Of a stretch of 64,000 bases of DNA, positions 1 to 11,481 are shown in pieces. Each line of letters starts with the position of its first letter. Position 1 is the first letter of the stretch. Below the pieces are notes generated by a model that was not told the origin of the DNA, made no database searches, and saw only the letters and a list, made by a program, of their open reading frames with translations. The stretch is from Strigops habroptila (lineage: Eukaryota > Chordata > Aves > Psittaciformes > Psittacidae). The stretch spans positions 676,911 to 740,910 of the forward strand of contig NC_046358.1 in assembly GCF_004027225.2 (NCBI RefSeq). Direction: 5' to 3'. A program made the position numbers and the translations under genes.

Positions 1-290
1 ACTTCATCAGAGACATCGACGAGGAGTTCACCATCCTGGACAAGAGGTACGTCAACGTCATCCAGGTCTCCTGCCACCTGATTGCCATGAGCTCTGCCTG
101 CTACAACCCTTTTATCTACGCCTCCCTCCACGACAAGTTCTGGTTCCACCTCAGCAGCTACTTCTACCGCAAGAAGAAGAGCTCCAGCATGATGTCCTGC
201 AAGGCTTCTCGGTTCAATACCTGCTCCACACTGGCAGATGCTCCTACTGGGGTGTCGGATAAGATCGCTTTGCAAACCAGACTATCTTAA
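1..290 (+). CDS. Class A peptide G-protein-coupled receptor, C-terminal 95 codons (prolactin-releasing-peptide-receptor-like), 5' cut by window edge
   Basis: The frame beginning at base 3 is open to a TAA at 288-290 and gives 95 residues. They contain the end of extracellular loop 3, transmembrane helix 7 (about residues 17-40) with the class A signature NPFIY at 35-39 (the NPxxY motif), an amphipathic helix 8 (41-54), a basic RKKK cluster at 56-59, and a Ser/Thr-rich cytoplasmic tail suited to kinase/arrestin control. The TM7 string AMSSACYNPFIYA followed by LHD closely resembles prolactin-releasing peptide receptors (PRLHR) and, less closely, GPR83, as I remember those families. The role would be a plasma-membrane receptor for an RFamide-type neuropeptide acting through heterotrimeric G proteins. 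The ligand cannot be read from this fragment, and the DRY motif and other helices lie outside the window. GPCR membership is near certain. The PRLHR-like assignment is an inference, so no symbol is given. Confidence 0.8.
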   Translation, partial: FIRDIDEEFTILDKRYVNVIQVSCHLIAMSSACYNPFIYASLHDKFWFHLSSYFYRKKKSSSMMSCKASRFNTCSTLADAPTGVSDKIALQTRLS

Positions 291-744
291 CTGAAGACCC
301 TCAGGAGCTCAGTTTTGCTTTTGGACCTGTGTACACTGTGCTTTTGACTGGACATACGAGCAGGCTGCTGGTTGTGGTGGCATGTTGCTGCTCCCAGAAG
401 AGATCTCTTGTGCCGGGCAAGGGCACAAGGGAAGGCATCATAGACTTTGTGGTGGAGCTGCAATTAGGAGCAGCTCAAGGATGTTTTGTTGTTTGGGAAC
501 ACATATCGGTGCAGCAGCAAACACCCCAACCAGGCAAAGGCAGAGTAATTCCAGAGCAATTCGGAGCAGGATGTACCTGCCAGCCCATGGAGACATGCTG
601 GGGCAGCAGAAGCTGTTTTCACCTGACCCAGACAGCAGGAAAGACCCGAGTGTCAATGAAACAGCAGTTGCTTGGTTCATTGCAGCAGAACAATGGGATA
701 AGCAAGTTTCCTATGTGGCTTTTACAGCCCTTTTCCCATCTCCT

Positions 745-1046
745 GGCTTGGGATGGGGCACAAACCCTTGATCTCAGCCGTGTCTGGGATGGGGGACACA
801 CCCTGGATCCCAGCTCCTGGCCGGATGGGGCACATGCTCTGGATCCCAGGTCCTGGCTGGGATGGGGCACACACCCTGGATCCCAGCTCCTGGTTGGGAT
901 GGGGCACTCACCCTGGATCCCAGCTCCTGGTTGGGATGTGGCACTCACCCTGGATCCCAGCTCCTGGTTGGGATGGGGCACTCACCCTGGATCCCAGCTC
1001 TTGGATGGGGCTGGGGCACATAACCTGGATCCCAGCTCATGGCCGG
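745..1046. repeat. Minisatellite, 37-bp unit, about 8 imperfect copies
   Basis: The unit begins GGGATGGGGCAC and ends CCTGGATCCCAGCTCCTGG. Copies follow each other with a period close to 37 bp. The central three or four (about 860-1000) are nearly identical and the edge copies are more diverged. The unit is not a multiple of three, so the long open frames across it are by-products of base composition, not a repeat protein. It lies in the presumed receptor 3'UTR. Confidence 0.9.
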
Positions 1047-2383
1047 GTACCACATGCAGCCAGCACTGTATCTGCAGCACAAAGACTTCTCCCTGTGGTT
1101 TTTATTTGGAGGTGGGTCAGGTTCCGAGCGAGGCAAACACACATGGGGTGCATTTAAACACACTTTGGAGCACGTCCGTCTTCATTCTGTGGGATGAAGG
1201 TTGTTCCTAAGCAACGGGCAGCACTTTCTGCCTCTGGAAGAACACCGTCTCTCCTGGTAGCTGTTAAATTGCTGCATTTCTCCTTTGAAATTGCAGCCTG
1301 TGGTGCAAGGACAATGGACACTCAGAAATGTGTGTTCTCCACCCGGAGCCGTGTGGGAGCAGTGCCTTGTTCTGCACGGGGACAGCTTTCATAACATGCT
1401 TGACCTCCTGAAGGGACCTCTGTGACCAGGTCCCCGCTCCTCCAGCCGCTACCGTGCAGCCAAAGTGGATTTGTCACTGCTCTTCACAGCTGAGTAGGAC
1501 TTAAAGGGATGGGGCACCAGAAAGTGATGGGTTTGCTGGAGAAGATGCCTCAATCTCCGCTCTCTAGGTAGTTTAAGAATGTGTATGTCCATGTTTGAGC
1601 TCCTTGGGGGAACATAGGGATGCTGGGGATAAGCTGCTCTAACCCACAGCTGCCCATAAAGGTGGGTTTGCTTGTTGGATGCTGCTTGGTGTCTCTAGGT
1701 ACCTGGTGTATCTGTGGCCCATCAGCCAGGTCCATGCAAGCAGCACGCTGAGAAGGCAGAGCCTCCATGCATCCAGATGCCCAGGTTGGTGTTAACCTCT
1801 TGATTTCCTGGGAGGAAGCCTTTGGGAACAACCCACAGGCACCAGCATCACCACAAGCACCAAATCGCAGGGTCACAACAGCTTCTGGCCACCCAAGGCC
1901 ATGCCTTTGCTTCACCATCTGCTGCTGTGCTCTGTGGGGATGAGCCATGCCTCTCCTACTGCTCCTCCAGCCTGGGGTCAGGACTTTAAAGCCCCAAAGC
2001 AGTTTGTCCTCACTGTTGCATGAAAGCTGTCCATGGCATTGGCCATCACTTGTGCTTTCAGGGATCAGCTTCGCATCTTCCAGTGCTGGACCCTAACAGG
2101 ATCCCTAATCTGCTCTTGTTATGCCCAGGCAGGAGCTGCTGCCCAATCGCCTTCCTGCTGAGACCTTACCATGGTCCTGGCAGGACCATATTATCTTCTG
2201 TGGTGCAACCAGCAGAGATGGGGACCCCTCAAATGCAAAGTGACTGGATGCTTGTGTCCTTGGAGGTACCTGCGGAGCAGGGAACTGCTTCTTGCAGCTC
2301 TCTGCCTGCACACTGCTCGGGGTTGTGCTTGGGGTGAAGGCTGCATTGCCTGACCTGGAGGTTCACTGCTTGTCCTTCCTTCT

Positions 2384-2389
2384 AATAAA
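2384..2389 (+). terminator. Candidate poly(A) signal AATAAA of the receptor gene
   Basis: Canonical hexamer on the plus strand, followed by a T/G-rich segment starting about 12 bases later. It is the first well-formed signal after the receptor stop codon. Confidence 0.5.
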
Positions 2390-2657
2390 AGCTTAAAAAG
2401 CTCAGGCTGTGTCTGTATTGATTCAAATCCACAAACATCTTTGACTGCAGCTTAATCACACCCCAGGAGGACACCAGCTTGGACGTGTTCCACTGTTACT
2501 GGTGGAGGCAGATCCTTGGGGTCAGGGCTGGAGAAATGAGGCTTTGGCAGCTCTGGCAGGAGAGGAAAGGTTGGACATGAATTGTGTAAGAGGCAATGAT
2601 CAGACCTGCTCTCACTGGCATGAGCGTCTCACCATAAACACCCTGTAGGTGTTCATC

Positions 2658-3925
2658 TGCCTGCATTCTGCTGCTCACTGCTGCTCACTGCCTGCACTCT
2701 GCTGCTCACTGCCTGCACACTGCCGCTCACTGCTGCACTCTGCTGCTCACTGCTGCACTCTGCTGCTCACTGCCGCTCACTGCCACACACTGCCGCTCAC
2801 TGCCGCTCACTGCTGCACACTGCCGCTCACTGCCGCACACTGCCGCTCACTGCCGCTCACTGCCGCACACTGCCGCTCACTGCCGCTCACTGCCGCACTC
2901 TGCCGCTCACTGCCGCTCACTGCTGCACACTGCCTGCACACTGCCTGCACACTGCCGCACTCTGCCGCTCACTGCCGCACACTGCCTGCACACTGCTGCA
3001 CACTGCCGCTCACTGCCGCTCACTGCCGCTCAATGCCGGCACTCTGCCGCTCACTGCCTGCACTCTGCCGCTCACTGCTGCACACTGACTGCTCACTGCC
3101 TGCTCACTGCCGCACACTGCCGCTCACTGCCGCACACTGCCGCACACTGCCGCACACTGCCTGCACACTGCCGCTCACTGCCGCACACTGCCTGCTCACT
3201 GCCGCACACTGCCGCACACTGCCTGCACACTGCCGCTCACTGCCGCACACTGCCGCTCACTGCCGCTCACTGCCGCACACTGCCTGCTCACTGCCTGCTC
3301 ACTGCCGCACTCTGCCGCTCACTGCCGCACACTGCCGCTCACTGCCGCACACTGCCGCACACTGCCGCTCACTGCCGCTCACTGCCGCACACTGCCGCTC
3401 ACTGCCGCACACTGCCGCACACTGCCGCACACTGCCTGCACACTGCCGCACACTGCCGCTCACTGCCGCACACTGCCGCACACTGCCGCTCACTGCCGCT
3501 CACTGCTGCACACTGCCGCACACTGCCTGCACACTGCCGCACACTGCCGCTCACTGCCGCTCACTGCCGCTCACTGCCGCACACTGCCGCTCACTGCTGC
3601 TCACTGCTGCACACTGCCGCTCACTGCCGCTCACTGCCGCTCAATGCCGGCACTCTGCCGCTCACTGCCTGCACTCTGCTGCTCACTGCCTGCTCACTGC
3701 CTGCACACTGCTGCACACTGCTGCTCACTGCTGCTCACTGCTGCTCACTGCCTGCACACTGCTGCACACTGCTGCTCACTGCTGCTCACTGCCTGCACAC
3801 TGCTGCACACTGCTGCACACTGCTGCTCACTGCCTGCACTCTGCCGCTCACTGCCTGCACACTGCCTGCACACTGCTGCTCACTGCTGCTCACTGCCTGC
3901 ACTCTGCCGCTCACTGCCTGCTCTT
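2658..3925. repeat. GC-rich tandem array of 10/11-bp units (CTGCCGCTCA, CTGCCGCACA, CTGCTGCACA, CTGCCTGCACA)
   Basis: About 1.27 kb made almost only of four closely related units, roughly 120-125 copies. Three 10-mers make 30 bp, so one frame stays open for 435 codons. That frame is low-complexity (Cys/His/Leu/Thr/Ser) and is not supported as a protein. CpG-containing units dominate the centre, while CTG-rich variants dominate both ends. A rare variant holding CAATGCCGGC occurs twice, at 3031 and 3642, in matching context, showing an internal duplication with a 611-bp offset. There are no spacers, so it is not a CRISPR array. Confidence 0.95.
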
Positions 3926-4020
3926 GCTTGATACTGTACTTTCCACCTTTAGTTAGCTTGGAAAGATGACAGGCAAAAGTGATTTAGTGGCTCAGTCCCT
4001 TTTAACTGTGCCAGGACTAG

Positions 4021-4285
4021 GAGAATCATGGAATCACCCAGGTTGGAAAAGACCTTTAAGCTCATCAAGTCCAACCGTTCCCCAGCACTGCCAAGGCCAC
4101 CACTAACCCATGGCACTGAGGCCTTGGCTACACGGGGTGTGAACACTTGCAGGGCCGGTGACTCCAGCCCTGCCCTGGGCAGCCTGTTCCAATGCCTGAG
4201 CACCCTTTGGGGAAGGAATTGTTCCTCAGCTCCATCTAAACCTGCCCTGGTGCAGCTTGAGGCCGTTTCCTCTTGTCCTACATTC
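4021..4285 (-). mobile_element. CR1 LINE 3' fragment (older subfamily C)
   Basis: The low-coordinate end carries the complement of the ATTCTATG-type tail (AGAATCATGGAATCA), followed by GGTTGGAAAAGACCTTTAAG. The body differs from the abundant copies (GGCACTGAGGCC, CTGCCCTGGGCAGCCTGTTCC) and matches the copies at 19892 and 26793. Confidence 0.9.
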
Positions 4286-6295
4286 CCAACCAAGCTGCAA
4301 TTGCTTGCCTTTAGCTCTGGTTTCAGTCCTGTGGGCAGCACTTCCTTCGGGAAGACAACACAGGGCAGGGATGGACACATGGATTAGCTGCCAAGCTCAT
4401 GTTCTCCAAGCTCTGCAATGCCAAGGTTTTAGGGAGGAGGCATCACAGTTCCTCTGTGTGTGAATCAATGGCAAAAATAAAGCTCAAATACATCAGATTC
4501 TTCTGGATATAAAAGACATTGCTTTTCCAGGTGTATTCCAGAGCCAGCATCAAACAACACAAATAGGAATCCAGCTGTGCCTTTTCATCTGGTGTTGTCC
4601 AGCTCCTGTTCTAAACAGAAACGTGGAGCTCCTGCATCTATGTTCCCCTATTGAGTGGTTATTGTGTTTTACCACAGGGCTTGAAAGCTTCCTGCTGCAT
4701 GAGGGAAAATCAGGCTCAAACCCACACAGATCCTGCAAAATGTGGGGAAGTGAATAACTATGTATAAAGAAGAGACAGTGTTGCTGCAACAGGAGCTAAG
4801 GAGGCCGGGGTGCATCAATCCGACCTTGTAATATTCATCCCAGTGTGCTGTGCAGCTTGCAGAGGCTTGAACTACCTGAACGGTTCAATATCGAGGTGGT
4901 GTGGGACACTGGTGGGTGCTCAGGGGGCTCTGCAAGGGCTTGGGTGACCTGGGACATCCCCTTGGGCAGAGGGACGAGGATGTCTTTCCCTTCCCCTTCC
5001 CTAGTTCAGCTTTTCCTGCCTCTTTCCTTCCGAACCGCAGGGTTGGAAGCACCTAGTTGTAAGGATGGAGCACTCTGGATCCCCTCTTAGTTTCTACAGG
5101 TCTTCAAGGACCTCTGCTCCCACCTAAACAAGAGCATCCTCACCTTGACCTGCCCAGAGAGAACTCAAAGCATCCTCACATCACACACATCGCCAGCAGG
5201 TTTTCTTCAGCTGAGGTTCAGCTTAAACTGTAATAAATAAGAGGCTTGTCCTCAGCAGGAACAGTTTTCTATGTCAGTGAATGTCCCCAGGAGAGGACTG
5301 GGTGGCACAGGGCTCTGCTTTCCCCACCAAACCCCGCTCCATGGATGAGGCTTCCCCCACACCAAAATCCCCATTTCACTTGTCACAGGATTCCAGCTCC
5401 TTTTTGGGGGCCTTTCCACCTCATTCAGTGCCATGGGAATGCTGGGGGAGGATCATCTCCCCTGTGCACAGCCTGAGCTTGCAGCACGCTCTGCCTGCTG
5501 CCCCCTTCTCCCAATGCCAAGCTCTTGCATAGAGCCCAGGCATGCCCATTGGTTGGGGAATTCTGTTTCCTGCTTTTCAGGTGAGCAAATGAAGAAGTTG
5601 GGAACAAGTTTGGGGTCCTGCTGGGGCTGTGGGACCTGCACCCCAAAGCCATAACAGATCCTCCCAGTCAAACTCACCCTGGGGTGAAGGAGGCTCCATC
5701 ACCAGGTGGATGTTTCCCTGGTGGTGTTGATGCTCCTGCTGTTGTTCTGAGGCAGGAGGAAGCTTTTCCAGACTTTACATCGATTGTTTCCCCCCGTGGG
5801 ATGAAGTGGTCTGGAGAACATCACTGGTGCACAGCATTTAACGCTGCTGCACTGGGCTTTGTGAGCCAGGCTCTCCTCCAGCTGAGCCTCACAGCAAAGA
5901 AGAGCCAAACCAAAACCTTCTTGGCCTTTGGCTAAAGATGCAGAGAAAACAAACCCCAAAGTGTGAGTGTATCCAATGTAAAATCTCAGACAGGGAATTC
6001 CCTCCAGCCTCAGCCCGTGTTTAACTACTGCTCTTATTATCCAGCTGGAAGGAAATAGGGATGCAGCTGGGACAGGCCGGGGCTGCTGCGGTCCCCAGCG
6101 CTTCCAATTATATTGTCCTTGAACACAAACCAAAAGAAACAGCAGAAGGGACAAGAGCAGCAACAACAGATGATGCAGGCCCTGGTCGTGGTGGGAAAAG
6201 TCCTGCAAAACCCTGGGAGGAAGCAGGAAGCAGGAGGAAGCACTTCCTATGGAGTGAGGGAGCAAGTCTTGAGAGTAATGAAGGTCAACTTTTAT
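4286..6295. other. Spacer, no gene recognised
   Basis: Short frames only, none over about 200 codons, with no recognisable domain or splice-bounded conserved block. The 199-codon minus-strand frame at 5699-6298 is Leu/Ser-rich, low-complexity, and runs into the adjacent CR1 tail. Nothing further is seen. Confidence 0.6.
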
Positions 6296-6622
6296 CATAG
6301 AATCCCAGAGTGGTTTGTGTTGGAAGGAACATTAAAGCTCCTCCAGCTCCAGCCCCTGACCCAGGCAGGGACACCTTCCACTAGAGCAGGTTGCTCCAAG
6401 CCCCTGTGTCCAACCTGGCCTTGAACACTGCCAGGGATGGGGCAGCCACAGCTTCTCTGGGCACCCTGTGCCAGCGCCTCAGCACCCTCACAGGGAAGAG
6501 CTTCTGCCTCAGAGCTCATCTCAATCTCCCCTCTGGCAGGTTAAAGCCATTCCCCTTGGCCTGTCCCTACAGGCCCTTGTCCAAAGCCCCTCTCCAGGTT
6601 TCTCGTAGTCCCTTTAGGCACA
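6296..6622 (-). mobile_element. CR1 LINE 3' fragment (abundant subfamily A)
   Basis: Tail complement CATAGAATCCCAGAGTGG, then the shared block of about 300 bp (GCAGGTTGCTCCAAGCCCC ... CTCTCCAGG). It is truncated at the element's 5' side near 6622. Confidence 0.93.
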
Positions 6623-9600
6623 GGAAGATCAGACTAAATGGAAATAAAAGGTCCCTTTAGGCAGGTTCCTTTCCTTTTCTTATTAATTTCACAACACACA
6701 AAAATCCCTGTCGTTTCAAAGTCAAATGAAGCCTCTGCTCAAGTCAAGGCTGTATGAGAGACATTCACTGAATGGGCACAGTTCCCAGGTTCATAACAAT
6801 TGTGTTTACATGAGCTGTGAGCAGACAGATAGGGGTTTGTATCTCTGAGCCTAGAAAATGGAAGGAATAGGGGCAGGATCCGGCCCTTCCCTCGCAGTAA
6901 ATACCATTCTCTCCCACTTAGTGTTAATTGAGCTAAAAGGACCCATTTTCACTACTTGCCTTGGGCTATTAGTCCTCCTTCAACTGATGGCACCAGAGGA
7001 AATCACGGCTGTTCTCCTCTGTCGATTCTTTCTCTCTTCATTTCTTCCCATCACAAGCTCTATTACTTCACTCTTAATTAAAACCCTTTCAATTGCCCTA
7101 AATAGCTCTTCTTGGCCTTTCTCCCCCTGCCTCTGGCTCAGAGGCACTAAGCAACGAGGTGGGTGGCTTTGAAACACAAGACTCACCACCCGATCAATCC
7201 CATCATCTGAAACAACTTACGTGCCTGCGGGACCATTGAAACAATACATGTGTGAATCCTGGAGAACTGAGCTACAGAGAATATGAGGTTTCCTCTTCCA
7301 CGTAACCAGCCTGGACTGGAATCTGTAATTACTGAGCTCCAGGAGGACAAATCCGCCCCCAGAGCCCTGCTGAGATGTTTTGCTCCTCTCCTCAGATGAC
7401 GTGCAGGAAATGGGGAAATACAGGTTAGTGATGGGGAGCTGGAGCTGAGCATCTTCTGAGAACCAATTCAGAACCACTCCACAGGTCCAGCAGCCGCAGC
7501 CTCCAATTCAAAGAAAGTGGATGCAGAGAGAACAACATCATTTATCTCCTTAATGGAAGTAAATTAGATAAATGGGTGATGAAAACAAGTTTGATGACAG
7601 CTGCTGCTGCTGCAGAGCTTCCCTCAAGAAGATGCTGTGAGCTTTTGCTACCAGGAACCAGGGGGTAGAAGAGGGATAATTTTATTGAACCATTCTCTGT
7701 TACAAAAACTTACGCTGAATATTCTGCCTTAGCACATTCCCTCCTTGCAGACTCTCTTCTCAGTTGAACACAGTTGATAACCCAGGCTCTTGCCAGCCTG
7801 GTGCTGCTCTTGGTCTCAGCAACAAACCTGCAAATAACCTGTTGCCAGGAGCTGAAGAGGGACTAAACTAGGCAAAAATTAGGCAGGTAAAGATGTTTAA
7901 TTACCCTGAGCTTTGTGAGGTAGATGTGATGTGAACTCTCTGCAGTTCACATCCTGCTTCAGCAATTTATCAGTTCATTTGGCAGAATTGATGAAGATCT
8001 CCAGGCTCAGGGTATTTGCACATTGCCAATGTCCAACCAATTCTCAATTGCAGGTGTCTCAGTTACAGTTGATTTCTGTTACAGGCAGGTATTTAAAGGC
8101 CTCATGATGCTCTTCTCTAATGAGATTTGGTGGCCTGTAGCTCCTACATGTGCCAGAACATGGCCTAAGAGCACTCAAAATCATCTGCGTTGAGCTGTCA
8201 TTGACTTGGAGTCTGGTAATACTGCATTTAGCTGGATTGCCATTTTCTGGTTGCTCACATGGTCCTCCTTAAATTGATTGTAATTAGTGATTTTAATAGC
8301 TCAGGTATGTGATTTAGCCTGCCCGTTTCAAGCCAGTCTGGTTTTGACCTCCATGCCCACCCTCCAACCACCTCTTGGTGGCTTCTTCTTCAGGTACCGG
8401 GATGCTGATGCTCCCCAAGACTGAGCCATTTGAGGGCACCTCCAAGGACCACCCTCCCAAACCTCAACCTTTTCCTCCAACACAGCCCCCGGCATCAGGT
8501 TTGGGCAGGGATGTGTTAGCATCTGGCATGGAAGAGCAACCACGTGCCCTCCACAGCCTCCCAAACCCACTCCTCATCCTTCTCTGCCTTGGGCTGTTAA
8601 AGTCGGAAAACTCCCTGAAGCAGAAGGATTCTGCCAAGAGGGTTCTTCTTACCAGAGAGCTCCAAAAGGGAGAATATCAGAGACAAAGCCACGGAGGGCT
8701 CTAACAACACGGAGAGCCCAGGGTATTAACCTCGGCCTGTTTGGACATCTCTAGCTCTAAGAGGAAGACAATATTATTTATGACAGTGCTTTAGAAAGCA
8801 CTCGAGAGATTATCATTTGAAAGAGCTCACATCCATGCTAGGTATTATTACCAGCATTTGATTCCCATTTCTCCCACAGCTGCAGATGATGAAATCCTTT
8901 GTCCTGCCTTCCAGAATAAAGGGAGATGGAGCATTAGCTCTAAATGTACCTGAAAGATCGCTGAGGTTTTTCCTGGGTACTGCATCGCCTCTTGGAAACA
9001 TCCTCCTTTGTCTTCCCATGAAGAGCAGTAAATAGAATTAACCTGGTAATTTTCCACTGGTTTCAGCCCCCCTCCTTGTGATGTTTGTTCTGGCTTGATG
9101 GCACCAGTGATGGATGAGATGACAGTTGACAAACTACCAACAAGAGACCCTTCTCTGCTCAATGGGGATCATTAGATGGGCTTGTTCATGACTGGAAAAC
9201 GCTTGGGAAATGTTATTTCATTTTTGTTTCCTTATTTATTAAGAATAATATAATGACTGATTTCCTTGACAGGTCTTGCAAAACAGCTTTCACCTTTCTC
9301 TATCAGCAGATAGATAGATGGACCATACAGACTGTGCCCATCTCTTCTCAGGTCTTGGTTCAAGCTAAAGAGGTTTGCAACATGCCCATGAGTAAACCAG
9401 GCTAATTTTCACTACTTTTGGCTAAAATCACAGTTCCTGCAGCTCAGGCCTCCAGTAATGATCTCTTTTTCCTGGCAGAAAGGCAGCTCTTCTCCTCAGA
9501 CACCTTTCCCAGGGGTCTCCATTCATAAACTGGACTATTTGGAAAGAACAGCTAAGAACAGTACTTCTAAAAAGAACAGCTAAAAAGAGCAGCAGCAGAA

Positions 9601-11082
9601 GGGAAATACAGACAGACCTCCACAGAAGTAATAAATAACATGGGGATTAAGAATCATGGGAGCAGAGGAGGGAGCTGCGTGGTATTTGCACATTCTGAAG
9701 TTGCAACATCCACCGTCTCCTTCCCAAGAAGTTTGGTTCCAAACCAGTGGTTGCCCAAGCAATGGATGCCCATTACAGCAGTGGGTCAGAGACACAGAGC
9801 AGGGCTGTGATGCTCCCCTGGATGCTGGAAAAACAAAGTCCTGGGTCAGCTGAAGGAGGGGTGCACGTTGCTGAGTGATGGAGTTGTCCTAACGGGGTCC
9901 CTTGGTGGGTGGTGCTGGTGAGGAGCAACCCATGTGCAAAGACAATTCCCCTTCTCCCCCATTGCTTCAGCTTAGGCTGAAGCTCAAAGGCCCAGCCAAC
10001 CCCAGAAGGTACATTAAAGTACCTGGGGCTCAGCAGAAGTCCATGGAGAAGTTCAGTGGCCATAATCCCTTGGAGACAATGTTCAGCTTGAATGAGAAGC
10101 AGTCAGCAAGAGGGCAGAGACAGAGGGTTAAGGAGGGGCCCTACCACTTCTGCTTCTATTGCATTGATTGCAGGGAAATAAAAATAAACCCATCCCAGCT
10201 CCACTAAGTTATTACAGAGATGGGAATTGCTGCAGGATGGTCATACAATAGAATGAAGAGCTTCCACAAGAGCCCCACCAGAGCCACGAGCTGACCGTGC
10301 TTTGCCCTCACACAAACCATCACTCAGATGAGCACAATGCTGTCCGGCTTGCTCCTAAAGCTCCTCAGAATAGCCAAGATGAGCAGCTTCTGCAGAAATA
10401 AGGAGTAATGGCTTCTTTCTAAAGATGAATCACCTTCTGTGCATGCTGGATAGTTGAGGATGCATGTGCTTGACCTAAAGTAGTAGTGGTCTGGTCCTAG
10501 CAACTTGCTGGTGTTCTCCAATACAGTCACCGCAGGCTCAGAGATGGTCCCTCCTCCTGCTTTTTTGGGAGGCACCAATGGCTTTGGCAGGACCTCACAC
10601 AATGATTTTGGGATAGAATCTCCTTCGGGACAGCAGCAGGGCCATGGAGAGCCCTGAGGAGCCCACAGAAGGGAGAGGTCCAAGAAAGGGTCTGTCATGG
10701 CAATGATGACTTCTCACTGGGGCTCCACTGAATGAGAAGTGCTGTTTCTGTGTTGTTTAGGCTCAAATGTATCATTTTGCTCTGCCAGAAATGAATCTCT
10801 GTGGCCTTGCACATCTTACCCTTGATCAAGGGAGGTCACATCCTCAGGTCCTGCTGTTGCTCCACAAGCAATGTCACACAAGGTGCTCACCCCTTGGCCA
10901 CTTGCTTCTTGGAGTCATTTCTTCTCATCTAGCATCTCCTCTAGGTAAAGAGGGAAAAGTCATATATAACAACAGCTCTTTGCTTCTCTTTACAGTCCCC
11001 AGTTTCTGAGGGGAGGCTCAGGTAGTAAAAGGGCTGAGTTTTCAGGAGATCACCCCTAAAGCAGCCAGTTGGCCCCATTTGA
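6623..11082. other. Spacer, no gene recognised
   Basis: About 4.5 kb between CR1 copies. No frame shows a recognisable domain. The base composition turns AT-rich around 6900-7180 and 7880-8310; the second stretch is listed separately as possible conserved non-coding DNA. A short perfect 8-bp-stem palindrome sits at 8785-8802. Confidence 0.6.
7880..8310. other. Possible conserved non-coding element (AT-rich, homeodomain-type cores)
   Basis: The stretch is free of repeats and lacks an open frame. It is dense in TAAT/ATTA-type cores, for example TTAATTA near 7900, CTAATGAGATTT near 8118 and TAATTAGTGATTTTAATAG near 8280. This texture resembles developmental enhancers, but conservation cannot be judged from one sequence. 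Confidence 0.25.
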
Positions 11083-11481
11083 CAGGCTGAGAACATTGGG
11101 GCTGTTCAGCCTGGAGAAGAGACGCTGCGTGGAGACCTCAGAGCAGCTTCCAGTGTCTGAAGGGGGCTACAAGGATGCTGGGGAGGGAACTTCATCAGGG
11201 ACTGGAGTGATAGGACAAGGGGTGATGGGTTCAAACTGAAACAGGGGAGATTTAGGTTGGATCTAAGGCAGAAGCTCTTCCCTGTGAGGGTGCTGAGGCG
11301 CTGGCACAGGGTGCCCAGAGAAGCTGTGGCTGCCCCATCCCTGGCAGTGTTCAAGGCCAGGTTGGACACAGGGGCTTGGAGCAACCTGCTCTAGTGGAAG
11401 GTGTCCCTGCCCGGGGCAGGGGTTGGAACTGGAGGAGCTTTAAGGTCCCTTCCAACACAAACCACTCTGGGATTCTATGAT
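11083..11481 (+). mobile_element. CR1 LINE 3' fragment (subfamily B), plus orientation
   Basis: Begins GCTGAGAACATTGGGGCTGT, contains CAGCCTGGAGAAGAGACGC and the subfamily-B segment GTTTAGGTTGGATCTAAGGC-like, and ends GGGATTCTATGA at 11481. About 400 bp. Confidence 0.93.

Larger units (their letters stand above)
291..2400 (+). other. Probable 3'UTR of the receptor gene
   Basis: No plausible coding frame follows the receptor stop codon. The next convincing plus-strand poly(A) signal is AATAAA at 2384-2389, followed within 30 bases by a GT-rich stretch (about 2401-2420), as expected for cleavage. The interval includes a 37-bp minisatellite at 745-1046. The length of about 2.1 kb is long but ordinary for a neuropeptide receptor. 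An earlier non-canonical end cannot be excluded. Confidence 0.55.

Noticed and set aside
329-1210. 293-codon frame downstream of the receptor stop
   Set aside because: It spans the 37-bp minisatellite, whose unit is not a multiple of three. No domain; it lies in the presumed 3'UTR.
2658-3925. CRISPR array
   Set aside because: Units are contiguous with no spacers, and the host is a vertebrate.
2649-3956. 435-codon open frame on the plus strand
   Set aside because: It exists only because the tandem unit (3 x 10 bp) keeps the frame. Low-complexity Cys/His/Leu repeats, no splice or start context, and unit variants of 11 bp shift it freely.
8785-8802. Perfect inverted repeat AGTGCTTTAGAAAGCACT as a hairpin RNA
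   Set aside because: The stem is only 8 bp with a 2-base loop and no longer flanking pairing; expected by chance in 64 kb.
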